Of a stretch of DNA of 64,000 nt, positions 1 through 8,187 are shown one piece after another. Source of the stretch: Rhizobium glycinendophyticum (GTDB lineage: Bacteria > Pseudomonadota > Alphaproteobacteria > Rhizobiales > Rhizobiaceae); NCBI RefSeq assembly GCF_006443685.1, contig NZ_VFYP01000005.1:62001-126000 (forward strand), written 5' to 3'. The translations under genes were made by a program, and so were the position numbers. The first letter of the stretch is position 1. The number at the start of each line of letters is the position of its first letter. The notes beneath the pieces are model-generated. The model did no database searches, was not told where the DNA came from, and was given only the letters and a program-made list of their open reading frames with translations.

Positions 1-235
1 GTATCCCCGCCTGGCGCAGTTTTTGAACGATAGGCGTAACGGCGCCGTCCCGGACCTGGAAGTCGAGGATGGCACCCGAAATGTGCTCCGTAGACAGGAT
101 CTCGAGTGCATCCCGGACAGTCTCCGTGGTGATCACGGCAACGCCGGCACGTGAGACGGCGTCTGCCGCATCCATGGAAATGAAGACATCGTCTTCGACG
201 ATGAGAATGGTGTCGATCGCTAGTGCATGTCGCAT
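1..235 (-). CDS. Response regulator receiver-domain protein (partial, runs off left edge)
   Basis: Minus-strand reading frame beginning at the ATG at 235 behind a clear AAAGGAGAG ribosome site; only the first 78 codons lie in the window. The reading shows a CheY-like receiver: a beta-1 strand TILIVEDD with the acidic pair Asp15/Asp16 and a GAILDF segment whose Asp58 is the expected phospho-acceptor. It would accept phosphate from a histidine kinase. Whether an output domain follows cannot be seen. The neighbouring genes are stress-related, but that does not fix its pathway. Confidence 0.75.
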   Translation of the reverse strand, partial: MRHALAIDTILIVEDDVFISMDAADAVSRAGVAVITTETVRDALEILSTEHISGAILDFQVRDGAVTPIVQKLRQAGI

Positions 236-446
236 TTTCGCTCTCCTTTTGCCACCACAACGCGAGCGCCGGCGCTTTGTTCAGTTTTTCTTAAATTGAT
301 AATTGATATGGTAAACAGAGCCTTAAGCCCACTGAGAAGCCGAAAATTGTTCCCTCACTGCAACGTTGGCAGCGCCTTCAATCCTGGAGAGGGAACAACG
401 CTGCCAAGCCCTGCGTTTTCACGTCGAAACGAACGGGAGACACTCC
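236..446. other. Intergenic region between divergent genes
   Basis: A 211-base gap between the receiver gene, transcribed leftward, and the small stress-type gene, transcribed rightward. It is AT-richer than its surroundings around 285-350 and contains the GGAAC-type promoter listed separately. Confidence 0.6.
392..417 (+). promoter_or_regulatory. Candidate EcfG-type (general stress) promoter
   Basis: GGAAC at 392-396, a 17-base spacer and CGTT at 414-417 match the consensus of alphaproteobacterial general-stress sigma factors (GGAAC-N17/18-CGTT). The ATG of the next gene is 30 bases beyond the -10 element, with a GGGAGA ribosome site between. Confidence 0.6.
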
Positions 447-839
447 ATGCAGATCATTGCAACCAAAGTCCATGAACCGACCGCCGTCGATTCCGCTTAC
501 ACCGTCGAATTCGAAGGCGACGGCGGTGAGCGCGTATCGGTGGTCATGGCGCAGTCGGCCAGCGGCGGCCTCACCCGGGAGAACGCTCTCGAGAAGGCTC
601 AGGTCATCCTGCTCCAAGCTGCAAGCTTTGGCTCGGCTTCGGAAAGCGCACCGCATGTTCGGGAAGACCTCGATCCGGACGTCGATCCAAGCGCAGCAGT
701 GGAGAGCCTGATCCAGGAACGCGAAGAGCGCGAGGAGAAAGGGAGCGAGCTGGAAAAGGGTCTTGAAGATACTTTCCCCGCGAGCGATCCGGTCTCCACC
801 ACCTACACATCAACGGCCGCCCGGGATCAGCAGAGCTGA
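447..839 (+). CDS. Small stress-type protein with C-terminal LEDTFPASDP motif
   Basis: A 130-residue soluble protein. The start at 447 is preferred over the longer frame because GGGAGA lies seven bases upstream. Residues 1-70 look like a compact alpha/beta fold; residues 75-110 are highly charged (EEREEKGSELEKG) and probably coiled or disordered. The tail carries LEDTFPASDP, a short motif I recall recurring in small uncharacterised proteins of Rhizobiales. No catalytic residues are evident and the function is unknown. The upstream GGAAC-N17-CGTT sequence suggests membership of the general stress regulon; a hairpin follows the stop. Confidence 0.7.
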   Translation: MQIIATKVHEPTAVDSAYTVEFEGDGGERVSVVMAQSASGGLTRENALEKAQVILLQAASFGSASESAPHVREDLDPDVDPSAAVESLIQEREEREEKGSELEKGLEDTFPASDPVSTTYTSTAARDQQS

Positions 840-845
840 CTTATA

Positions 846-877
846 TTTGCCGGTGGTTTCGGTTAACCACCGGCAAA
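846..877 (+). terminator. Hairpin terminator after the small stress-type gene
   Basis: A 13-base perfect inverted repeat (TTTGCCGGTGGTT and its complement) with a 6-base loop starts 7 bases past the stop. There is no T-tract, so intrinsic termination may be weak. Confidence 0.5.
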
Positions 878-905
878 GGCTGACGACGACCCCTAGAGGA
901 TAGAT

Positions 906-1391
906 ATGTCGCAGGTACTCGCTGCTTTTGGAACGCCGACATCACTTGATATCTCGTCCATCGTCATGCGCCTGCTGATTGCGCTTGCCTGCGGCGCAGC
1001 CATTGGCTTCGAACGCGAATGGCGCAGCCATGCTGCAGGACTGCGCACTCATATCCTTGTATGTCTTTCCGCCGCTATCGTTGCCATCCTCACCATAGAA
1101 ATCGCGCATCATCCGGCTTTCGACCGAGAAGAAGTGAGGCTCGACCCCCTGCGTCTCGTCGAAGCTGTGACGGCTGGCGTTGCTTTCCTGGCAGCCGGGA
1201 TGATTGTTTATTCAAAGGGACGGGTGAAGGGCCTCACGACCGGAGCGGGGCTTTGGTTTGCTGGCTCGATCGGCCTTTCTTGCGGATTGGGCTTCTGGCA
1301 GATCGGCCTGATCGCCACAGGATTTGCCCTCAGCGTCCTGTGGCTGGTGACGCTGCTGGAATACAGAATCCCCAAACGTGAGGAAGACTGA
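906..1391 (+). CDS. MgtC/SapB family membrane protein
   Basis: A 161-residue inner-membrane protein of the MgtC/SapB family. The conserved N-terminal signature is readable: a hydrophobic helix followed by CGAAIGFEREWRSHAAGLRTH, then four to five predicted membrane segments and the glycine-rich GLTTGAGLWFAGSIGLSCG. In better-studied members MgtC modulates F1F0 ATP synthase and supports growth at low magnesium. This protein ends soon after the membrane part, so the C-terminal ACT-like domain of pathogen MgtC is absent. A GAGGAT ribosome site precedes the ATG. It converges on the SDR gene with a 12-base gap. Confidence 0.85.
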   Translation: MSQVLAAFGTPTSLDISSIVMRLLIALACGAAIGFEREWRSHAAGLRTHILVCLSAAIVAILTIEIAHHPAFDREEVRLDPLRLVEAVTAGVAFLAAGMIVYSKGRVKGLTTGAGLWFAGSIGLSCGLGFWQIGLIATGFALSVLWLVTLLEYRIPKREED

Positions 1392-1403
1392 TCCCCGCAG
1401 GGA

Positions 1404-2198
1404 CTATCGTAGAAGGCTTTGGCCTCCGTCGACCCAGACCGGCGATCCGGTCACGTGCCGCGACGCGGATGAGAGCAGAAAGCTAATCACCTCCGCGACT
1501 TCTTCGATTGTGCCCGACTCGCCCCCCGTCAGAGGAATGTCGCCTTCGGGAAACTTCACCGGGACTTCCGTTTCTTCCCGACCGCGCATCGTCGTGTTGT
1601 CATTGATACTTGTATCGATGGCCCCAGGACAGACCGCATTAATGCGGATTCCGTGACGTCCCAGTTCTAGCGAAAGCTGCTGCACCATCGCCAACTGGGC
1701 AGCCTTCGTCGCCGAATAAGCGGTCGCCCCCGGCGTCGTAAACGTTCGTGTACCGTTGATCGAAGACACGATGACGATCGCCCCCCCGGTCTGCTTCATC
1801 GGCTTTACACTGTGGTGGAGGGTAAGATAGGTTCCGCGCAGATTGATCGCGATGGTTTTGTCGAACTCCTCAGGTGTCAGATCATCAATCGGGGCCCAGG
1901 TGCCGTTGATCCCGGCATTGGCGACAACCAGGTGCAGCGCTCCATTCACGGCGGTCAGCGTTTCCACGGCACGCTTCATTCCGGTATCGTCGCTGACGTC
2001 GGCAACCAGGAGCATGCCGCGACCTCCAGCGGATTCGATTTCGGCAAGCGCATCCTGCAGTTCATCCTCTGTCCGCCCCAGCAGCCCGACAAAAGCGCCG
2101 CCCGCAGCAAGTTTCAAAGCAGCCCCCCGCCCGATCCCGGAACCGGCTCCAGTGACGAGAGCTGTCTGATCGGCAAATTCCTGCGTTTTATGTATCAT
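1404..2198 (-). CDS. SDR family NAD(P)-dependent oxidoreductase
   Basis: A 264-residue classical short-chain dehydrogenase. The Rossmann motif TGAGSGIG sits near residue 17, the NAG motif (VVANAGIN) near 90, the catalytic serine in IVSSING, and the YSATKAA Tyr/Lys pair near 160. The C-terminal WVDGGQSL signature is intact. Substrate is not evident. Its ATG overlaps the TGA of the DUF3008 gene (ATGA), so the two are probably translated together; the pairing suggests a stress role, but this is inference. Confidence 0.85.
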   Translation of the reverse strand: MIHKTQEFADQTALVTGAGSGIGRGAALKLAAGGAFVGLLGRTEDELQDALAEIESAGGRGMLLVADVSDDTGMKRAVETLTAVNGALHLVVANAGINGTWAPIDDLTPEEFDKTIAINLRGTYLTLHHSVKPMKQTGGAIVIVSSINGTRTFTTPGATAYSATKAAQLAMVQQLSLELGRHGIRINAVCPGAIDTSINDNTTMRGREETEVPVKFPEGDIPLTGGESGTIEEVAEVISFLLSSASRHVTGSPVWVDGGQSLLR

Positions 2199-2389
2199 GC
2201 CTTCTTCTCCACAGCGTGGTCGGGCTTGCCTTTGCGCTTGGTCGCCGCCAGCTCCTCGAGCTGACGCTCGCTCATGCTCTTTTCCATGCTTTTTGAAGCG
2301 CCCTTCAACTCAGATATCTTGGCATCTCCTCGCTTGGCTGCGAGGGCGGCGCCAGCCGCCTTTTGTTGTGCTTTGGACTTTGCCGGCAT
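2195..2389 (-). CDS. DUF3008 family small basic protein
   Basis: A 64-residue lysine- and alanine-rich protein beginning MPAKSKAQQKAAGAALAAKRG, the hallmark of the DUF3008 family. The conserved SKSMEKSMSERQLEELA stretch and a basic C-terminus (TKRKGKPDH) are present. It is predicted helical and soluble, of unknown function. It lies first in a two-gene unit with the SDR gene (4-base overlap) and is divergent from glgX. A GGAAC-N16-GGTT sequence on the minus strand (2452 to 2428) is a weak general-stress promoter candidate. Confidence 0.8.
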   Translation of the reverse strand: MPAKSKAQQKAAGAALAAKRGDAKISELKGASKSMEKSMSERQLEELAATKRKGKPDHAVEKKA

Positions 2390-2519
2390 GCTAAAAATCC
2401 TCCCGATCTCGTTGCTGCGAGAGGAAGAACCGCAGTTCTTGACGAATGTTCCGGAGGAGCGCCGGAACAAAGACCTTCCCCGCCGCTTTACGCGAGGTAA
2501 CGCACGCACCGAGGATTTC

Positions 2520-4598
2520 ATGGACACGAACAGCAAGCACTTCCACGTCGAGGCCGGGGACTGGCACCGCTTTGGCGCACATTTCGACGGGAAAGGCACG
2601 AACTTCGCTTTGTTCTCAGCTCATGCTGAGCGGGTAGAACTCTGCCTGTTCGACGACAGCGGCAAGATCGAAACAGCAAGGATCACGCTGCCCGAATACA
2701 CCCACGAAGTCTGGCACGCTTATCTTCCGGATGTAAAACCGGGCCAGCTCTACGGCTATCGGGTTCACGGGCCTTATGATCCGGCCAATGGCCACCGTTT
2801 CAACCCCAACAAGCTCCTGCTCGACCCCTATGCGCGCGAACTTGTTGGAGACTTCGACTGGAACAAGGCCCATTTCGGCTACGATCTCGACAGCGAAGAG
2901 AAAGATCTCACCTTCAACGATCTGGACAGCGCGCCCTACACACCCAAGTGCCGTGTCGTCGACCCCTTTGCCGACCAGACGCCCAACAGCTTCGCAGGCG
3001 TGCCATGGGCGCGGACGATTGTTTACGAGACGCACGTCAAAGGATTTACCCAGCTCAACCCGGCCATCCCCGAGGACCTTCGTGGCACCTTCGAGGGCCT
3101 CGGGCACAAGGCGGCGGTGGACTATATCAAGAGACTCGGGATCACGTCGGTGGAGCTCTTGCCCATCCATGCCTTCCCCGATGACAGCCACCTGCTCGAC
3201 AAGGGCCTGCACAACTACTGGGGCTACAATACCATTGGCTTCTTCTCTCCAGCCAACCGCTATTATGGCCCGAAGGGTATGGCAGGCTTCAGAGACATGG
3301 TCCGCGCCTTCCATGACGCCGGGATCGAGGTGATCCTGGATGTAGTCTACAACCACACCGCCGAAGGTAACGAGCTGGGTCCGACGCTCTCGTTCAAGGG
3401 CATCGACAACTTCTCCTACTACAGGACCATGCCCGACAATCATCGCTATTACATCAACGATACCGGCACCGGAAACACCGTCAACACGTCCCATCCGCGT
3501 GTCCTGCAGATGGTGCTGGACAGCCTGCGCTACTGGAAAGACGAAATGCACGTCGACGGCTTCCGTTTCGACCTAGGCACCATTCTCGGTCGCGAGCCTG
3601 AGGGTTTCGACGAGCGCGGCGGTTTCTTTGACGCTGTGACGCAGGATCCTTCTCTCTCAAACGTCAAGCTGATCGGCGAACCCTGGGATATCGGACCCGG
3701 CGGCTATCAGGTCGGCGGCTTCCCGCCGGGCTGGGCTGAGTGGAACGACAAGTACCGTGACTCCACCCGCGAATACTGGCTGAACGGCGACAACTGCGCA
3801 CAGGATTTCGCGGCCCGGCTTCTGGGCTCCGGTGACCTCTACGACACGCGCGGACGGCGCCCCTGGGCCAGTGTCAATTTCATCACGGCCCATGACGGCT
3901 TCACGCTGAACGACCTCGTCTCGTACGATCAGAAGCACAATGATGCGAATGGGGAGGACAACAACGACGGTCACAACGACAATCGGAGCCACAATTACGG
4001 CCACGAGGGCCCGACTGACGACGAGGGCATCAATGCCTTGCGTGAGCGGCAGAAGCGAAACTTCCTCGCAACGCTTTTCTTCTCCCACGGCACGCCGATG
4101 CTTCTTGCGGGGGATGAGTTCGGTCGCTCCCAGATGGGGAACAACAACGGCTACTGCCAGGACAGCGAGATCAGCTGGCTCCACTGGGAAAACCTGCCAC
4201 AGTCCTGCGAGGATCTGCGCACCTTTACCACACGCTTGATTGCCATGCGCGCCAACCAGCCCTTGCTACGGCGCGAGAATTGGCGGGATGGCATGATAAT
4301 CGACTGGTACAATCTGACCGGCGGCGCGCAGAAGCCCGAACACTGGCTGGACGGCAACCCGCTTGCTCTGAAACTTCTGCGTCAGGATCTCGAGCAGGAA
4401 GACGGCGTCTGGCAGGAAGTGCTGATGTTGTTCAATCCTGTCGCTCAAGACATGGAGTTTACGATTCCACAAGCCGGGGGCGGGGAATGGACGCTTGAGT
4501 TGACCACGTCCGATCCCGACCGGTCAGGCGACACGGTCGCAGAAGCCACGAACTTTATTATGGAGGCCCGCTCTTTCGCTCTGTTCCGGAGAGCCTAA
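2520..4598 (+). CDS. glgX: Glycogen debranching enzyme GlgX
   Basis: A 692-residue GH13 isoamylase-type enzyme that hydrolyses alpha-1,6 branches of phosphorylase-limited glycogen in the cytoplasm. An N-terminal CBM48 domain (about residues 10-110) precedes the catalytic barrel. Readable GH13 residues: nucleophile Asp351 in DGFRFDLG, acid/base Glu387 in LIGEPWDIG, and transition-state Asp459 in ITAHDGFTLND; DVVYNH is the first conserved region. The start at 2520 follows GAGG and fits family length; the open frame extends upstream into the divergent gene and is not used. No other glg genes are nearby. Confidence 0.93.
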   Translation: MDTNSKHFHVEAGDWHRFGAHFDGKGTNFALFSAHAERVELCLFDDSGKIETARITLPEYTHEVWHAYLPDVKPGQLYGYRVHGPYDPANGHRFNPNKLLLDPYARELVGDFDWNKAHFGYDLDSEEKDLTFNDLDSAPYTPKCRVVDPFADQTPNSFAGVPWARTIVYETHVKGFTQLNPAIPEDLRGTFEGLGHKAAVDYIKRLGITSVELLPIHAFPDDSHLLDKGLHNYWGYNTIGFFSPANRYYGPKGMAGFRDMVRAFHDAGIEVILDVVYNHTAEGNELGPTLSFKGIDNFSYYRTMPDNHRYYINDTGTGNTVNTSHPRVLQMVLDSLRYWKDEMHVDGFRFDLGTILGREPEGFDERGGFFDAVTQDPSLSNVKLIGEPWDIGPGGYQVGGFPPGWAEWNDKYRDSTREYWLNGDNCAQDFAARLLGSGDLYDTRGRRPWASVNFITAHDGFTLNDLVSYDQKHNDANGEDNNDGHNDNRSHNYGHEGPTDDEGINALRERQKRNFLATLFFSHGTPMLLAGDEFGRSQMGNNNGYCQDSEISWLHWENLPQSCEDLRTFTTRLIAMRANQPLLRRENWRDGMIIDWYNLTGGAQKPEHWLDGNPLALKLLRQDLEQEDGVWQEVLMLFNPVAQDMEFTIPQAGGGEWTLELTTSDPDRSGDTVAEATNFIMEARSFALFRRA

Positions 4599-4606
4599 GT
4601 CCACGG

Positions 4607-5620
4607 CTACGACGAGGGTTGGTCAACCCGCGTCAGGACTTCGAAATCATAAAGCTGCCCGGCGACAGAGATGCGTCGGGCAGAAATTGTCACTTCGATC
4701 ACCTGCCCGTCAGCACCGTGAATTTCGCCCCGCTGGCCGCTATATCCGCCATCCCGATCAAGAAGGCGCAGCCGTTCCGCGCGCGCCTCGTTGCCCGAGA
4801 CAACGCCAGAGGCAACCATCTCACTCCCGCGGATTTCATCCCAGCTCTTACCGATCAGGTCCAGATAGGCCTGGTTGACCCGCACGTAACGGGAATTCCT
4901 CTGACCAATGCTGGAGATGGAAAAGGCGACGGGTGAAAGCTCAAACAGCGCCTGAATCACGGGACCCGACAGCGCAGTCGCTTCGGCCTGCTCGATCAGG
5001 TCGCGAGTAAATCCAGGTTCTTCAGTTTCATCCGAGATTTCGTAATCAGCAGGCAGCGCCAATTCATCTCGCAAGACCGCAACCAGCCTCCACAGGTCGA
5101 CCTCGAGAAAATGCGCCTTATGCGCGTCATCCACCTTGTCCAGAGATCGTGGAATGGATGCGATCGAAGCCTCCAGGCGGGACCTCTCCCGGCTCTCTTC
5201 CGTGGACGCCAAAATCGCTCCGAGCTTTCCAACCGTGACGTCTCGCAGGATTTCGTAGGCTTGCTGCAACTGCGACGACCGCGCGGCCTCGACTTCCTCT
5301 ATTGGGAGGGAACCATCGGAAACGGAGAGGTTTTCGAGGATATTCCATACGCTCTCTTCCTCGGGACAGTCCTCGTAGCCGGGTATTCCCTGCGGCGCAT
5401 AGCGCACAAGGGCGAGGATGGTTTCCACTCCGAAAGAATTCACATCAGCGGGAGCCGTCGCTCCTTGAGCATCGCCCTTGACCGCAGTAAGGCGCGTCGG
5501 CCCACCATTATCGTCGAAATAGACGCTAACTTCGGTCACGGAATCCGGAAAATTCAACCAAGGGTGCTCCGCCCGGAATGCCGAGAGAGCTGCTGTATTG
5601 AGAACCGTAACGGCGTACAT
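4607..5620 (-). CDS. PAS-domain protein
   Basis: A 337-residue soluble protein. The start at 5620 is chosen because GGAGG lies seven bases upstream; the open frame extends a few codons further. Residues 1-210 match no domain I recognise and are rich in acidic residues. Residues 215-330 form a PAS domain (IQALFELSPVAFSIS, YVRVNQAYLDLIGKSWDEI, ending YDFEVLTRVD). No kinase, GGDEF, EAL or DNA-binding part follows, so it is either a sensor adaptor or a ligand-binding protein. It converges on glgX with an 8-base gap. Confidence 0.7.
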   Translation of the reverse strand: MYAVTVLNTAALSAFRAEHPWLNFPDSVTEVSVYFDDNGGPTRLTAVKGDAQGATAPADVNSFGVETILALVRYAPQGIPGYEDCPEEESVWNILENLSVSDGSLPIEEVEAARSSQLQQAYEILRDVTVGKLGAILASTEESRERSRLEASIASIPRSLDKVDDAHKAHFLEVDLWRLVAVLRDELALPADYEISDETEEPGFTRDLIEQAEATALSGPVIQALFELSPVAFSISSIGQRNSRYVRVNQAYLDLIGKSWDEIRGSEMVASGVVSGNEARAERLRLLDRDGGYSGQRGEIHGADGQVIEVTISARRISVAGQLYDFEVLTRVDQPSS

Positions 5621-5791
5621 GCCATTTCCTCCACTGCCGGCGATCATACCGCAGCATCGCCCCGACCACCGTCAGGATCATACTCAATCGGCCCGCCAAG
5701 TCATGCGTAGCTGTGAGCACGAACACTACAAGTCACAAGTGTAGAAACGCTTAAATTCGGATATAATTCCAAAGGTATGACGCAGGAATGC

Positions 5792-5830
5792 GACAGCCGC
5801 ATCCCTCCAATTAAAGGGTATGCGGTTGTC
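5792..5830 (-). terminator. Hairpin downstream of gcdH
   Basis: An imperfect 15/16-base inverted repeat (GACAGCCGCATCCCT paired with AGGGTATGCGGTTGTC, one bulge and one G-T pair) starts 13 bases past the gcdH stop. It has no T-tract. Confidence 0.45.
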
Positions 5831-5842
5831 GAGGAGGATTTT

Positions 5843-7030
5843 TTAGAAGAAGGCCTGGATGCCCGTCTGAGCGCGGCCGAGGATCAGCGCATGCACATCA
5901 TGCGTCCCCTCATAGGTGTTCACGGTCTCCAGGTTCTGCGCATGACGCATAACGTGATATTCGATCTGGATGCCGTTGCCGCCATGCATGTCGCGCGCCA
6001 TGCGCGCGATGTCGAGCGCCTTGCCGCAATTGTTGCGCTTGACGATCGAGATCATTTCCGGCGCGAACTGATGTTCGTCCATCAGGCGACCGACACGAAG
6101 TGAGGCCAGCAGGCCGAGCGAGATCTCGGTCTGCATGTCCGCGAGCTTCTTCTGGAAGAGCTGCGTACCGGCCAGCGGCTTGCCAAACTGCTTGCGGTCG
6201 AGGCCATATTGCCGTGCCCGATGCCAGCAGTCTTCGGCGGCTCCAAGTACGCCCCAGGAAATGCCGTAGCGGGCGCGGTTGAGGCAGCCGAAGGGCCCCT
6301 TCAGGCCTGAGACGTTCGGCAGAAGCGCATCCTCGCCGACCTCGACACCATCCATCACGATCTCACCGGTGACCGAGGCGCGGAGCGACAACTTGCCGCC
6401 GATCTTAGGCGCCGACAGACCCTTCATGCCTTTCTCGAGAACGAAGCCGCGGATGTCGCCGCCATGGGCTTCCGACTTTGCCCAGACAACGAAAACGTCC
6501 GCGATCGGAGCATTGGAAATCCACATCTTCGAACCGCGCAGGCGGTAACCGCCTTCGATCTTCTCGGCGCGGGTCTTCATGCCGCCCGGATCGGAGCCGG
6601 CATCCGGCTCTGTCAGCCCGAAGCAGCCGATGAGTTCACCTGAAACGAGGCCCGGCAGATACTTGTCCTTCTGCTCTTCGGAGCCATAGGCATAGATCGG
6701 GTAGATGACCAGCGACGACTGGACGCTCATCATTGAGCGGTAACCGGAATCCACCCGCTCGATTTCCCGCGCAACCAGCCCGTAGGACACGTAGTTCGCG
6801 TCAGCCGCGCCGTATTTCTCGGGGAGAGTTACGCCAAGGAGACCAGCCTGCCCCATGAGGCGGAAGAGCGCCGGCTCGACGGTTTCCCCGAGATAGGCGT
6901 CTGCCACCCGCGGTGCGAGTTCAGCCTTGGCAAAGGCCGCAGCTGCGTCCTGGATCATCCGCTCGTCCTCGCTGAGGATTTCGGACATCAGGAAAGGGTC
7001 ACTCCAGGAAAAGGGCTGCATCTCGCTCAT
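5843..7030 (-). CDS. gcdH: Glutaryl-CoA dehydrogenase
   Basis: A 395-residue FAD-dependent acyl-CoA dehydrogenase that oxidises and decarboxylates glutaryl-CoA to crotonyl-CoA in lysine/tryptophan breakdown. Diagnostic stretches are [29 protein letters not shown] and the C-terminal [15 protein letters not shown], whose Glu374 is the predicted catalytic base. Start 7030 (MSEMQPFSW) is favoured; a GTG two codons upstream is possible and no strong ribosome site decides. The divergent LysR gene is likely its regulator, an arrangement known for gcdH/gcdR in other proteobacteria. Confidence 0.88.
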   Translation of the reverse strand: MSEMQPFSWSDPFLMSEILSEDERMIQDAAAAFAKAELAPRVADAYLGETVEPALFRLMGQAGLLGVTLPEKYGAADANYVSYGLVAREIERVDSGYRSMMSVQSSLVIYPIYAYGSEEQKDKYLPGLVSGELIGCFGLTEPDAGSDPGGMKTRAEKIEGGYRLRGSKMWISNAPIADVFVVWAKSEAHGGDIRGFVLEKGMKGLSAPKIGGKLSLRASVTGEIVMDGVEVGEDALLPNVSGLKGPFGCLNRARYGISWGVLGAAEDCWHRARQYGLDRKQFGKPLAGTQLFQKKLADMQTEISLGLLASLRVGRLMDEHQFAPEMISIVKRNNCGKALDIARMARDMHGGNGIQIEYHVMRHAQNLETVNTYEGTHDVHALILGRAQTGIQAFF

Positions 7031-7083
7031 AATCACCGCATCCGTTTTTGGTTGTCGCTCACAGATTGCTCATATCGAACCAT

Positions 7084-7100
7084 TAAACAAGCCATGTTTA
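7084..7100. promoter_or_regulatory. Candidate LysR-type operator between gcdH and its regulator
   Basis: An inverted repeat TAAACA-AGCCA-TGTTTA (6-base arms, 5-base spacer) lies in the 101-base divergent gap, 32 bases before the LysR ATG. Size and place suit a LysR recognition site; there is no proof of binding. Confidence 0.4.
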
Positions 7101-7131
7101 CTCATGTGGCTATTAGGTCTAGTCATGACGA

Positions 7132-8058
7132 ATGCTGACACATCAACGCCGCTTCCTCCCGTCGACCAGCGCACTCGCCGCCTTCGATTCTGTCGCAAAG
7201 CTCGGCAGTTTCTCGGCGGCCGCCAATGAACTGGCACTCACACAAGGCGCCATCAGCCGCCAGATCGGCCTGCTGGAGGACCAGCTGGGCGTCAAACTGT
7301 TCGAGCGTACCAATCGCGGCGTTGAACTAACGGCAATAGGCCGGACCTATGCTAAGGGCATCGGCGACGCGCTGGCGACTATCCGAACTCTTTCCCTTGA
7401 AGCGATGGCAACGCGTGATGATACCCATCTGAGGCTGGCCATCCTGCCGACCTTCGGCACACGCTGGCTCATGCCGCGCATGCCGGATTTTCTGGCCCGC
7501 AACCCCGCCGTCATCATCGATTTCGCCACCCGCATTGGCCAGTTTGATTTCGAGGGATCGGGGATCGACGCTGCGATCCATATCGGCGAGCCAAACTGGC
7601 CCGGAACTGATTGCCAGTTCCTGATGCACGAGATGGTCGCCCCCGTCTGCAGTCCCGCCTTTCTCGCGGAAAACCCGGTGCGACACCCGGAGGATCTGCT
7701 GTCGAAACCGCTCTTCGACATGGCCTCGCGTCCGCGCGCTTGGGAGCAGTGGTTCGCCTCACTCGGCATGCAGGAAGGCCATGGCGGCGGCATGCGCTTC
7801 GAACAGTTCTCCAACGTCGTGCAAGCCTGCCTGGCCGGCCTCGGCATTGCGCTGGTGCCGACATTCCTGATCGAGCCAGAACTCGCAAGCGGTCAGCTGG
7901 TGCGCGCATTCGACCACGAGGTAAAAAGCGCCAGCGCCTATTATCTGGTCAGGCCGCTATCGCGCATGGCTTATGGTCCCGCCAGCGCTTTTGCCGCCTG
8001 GATCCTCGATCAGGCTCGCGACTTCACTGGCGTCGCACGCATGGGATTACGGGTCTGA
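7132..8058 (+). CDS. LysR family transcriptional regulator (GcdR-like by context)
   Basis: A 308-residue LysR regulator. The N-terminal winged helix-turn-helix is clear at residues 12-70 (LAAFDSVAKLGSFSAAANEL, then TQGAISRQIGLLEDQLGVKLFERTNRGVELT), followed by a periplasmic-binding-like effector domain ending in GLGIALVPTFLI. The sequence resembles the GcvA-like branch of the family. It is divergent from glutaryl-CoA dehydrogenase, so glutarate or glutaryl-CoA sensing is a reasonable inference from context only. Confidence 0.85.
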   Translation: MLTHQRRFLPSTSALAAFDSVAKLGSFSAAANELALTQGAISRQIGLLEDQLGVKLFERTNRGVELTAIGRTYAKGIGDALATIRTLSLEAMATRDDTHLRLAILPTFGTRWLMPRMPDFLARNPAVIIDFATRIGQFDFEGSGIDAAIHIGEPNWPGTDCQFLMHEMVAPVCSPAFLAENPVRHPEDLLSKPLFDMASRPRAWEQWFASLGMQEGHGGGMRFEQFSNVVQACLAGLGIALVPTFLIEPELASGQLVRAFDHEVKSASAYYLVRPLSRMAYGPASAFAAWILDQARDFTGVARMGLRV

Positions 8059-8187
8059 AGCGTCCCTCTGGTACTGACTTTGCAGATATCGCCAGACTGT
8101 GTCGGCTGCCGATTGACAAGCCACTGACATGCTCCAAAAGTATCCTCGACAAGGCTGAAACTGAAATCGGCCTCCGGGGAGAACGCT
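8059..8187 (+). promoter_or_regulatory. Leader of the A2M/pbpC operon
   Basis: A 129-base gap. A perfect -35 hexamer TTGACA sits at 8113-8118, but no convincing TATAAT follows at 17 bases. CGGGGAGAACGCT just before the ATG supplies the ribosome site. The promoter assignment is tentative. Confidence 0.3.

Noticed and set aside
2433..2492. GGAAC-type promoter for glgX on the plus strand (GGAAC near 2465)
   Set aside because: At 17 or 18 bases downstream the sequence reads CTTT/TTTA, not CGTT; not convincing.
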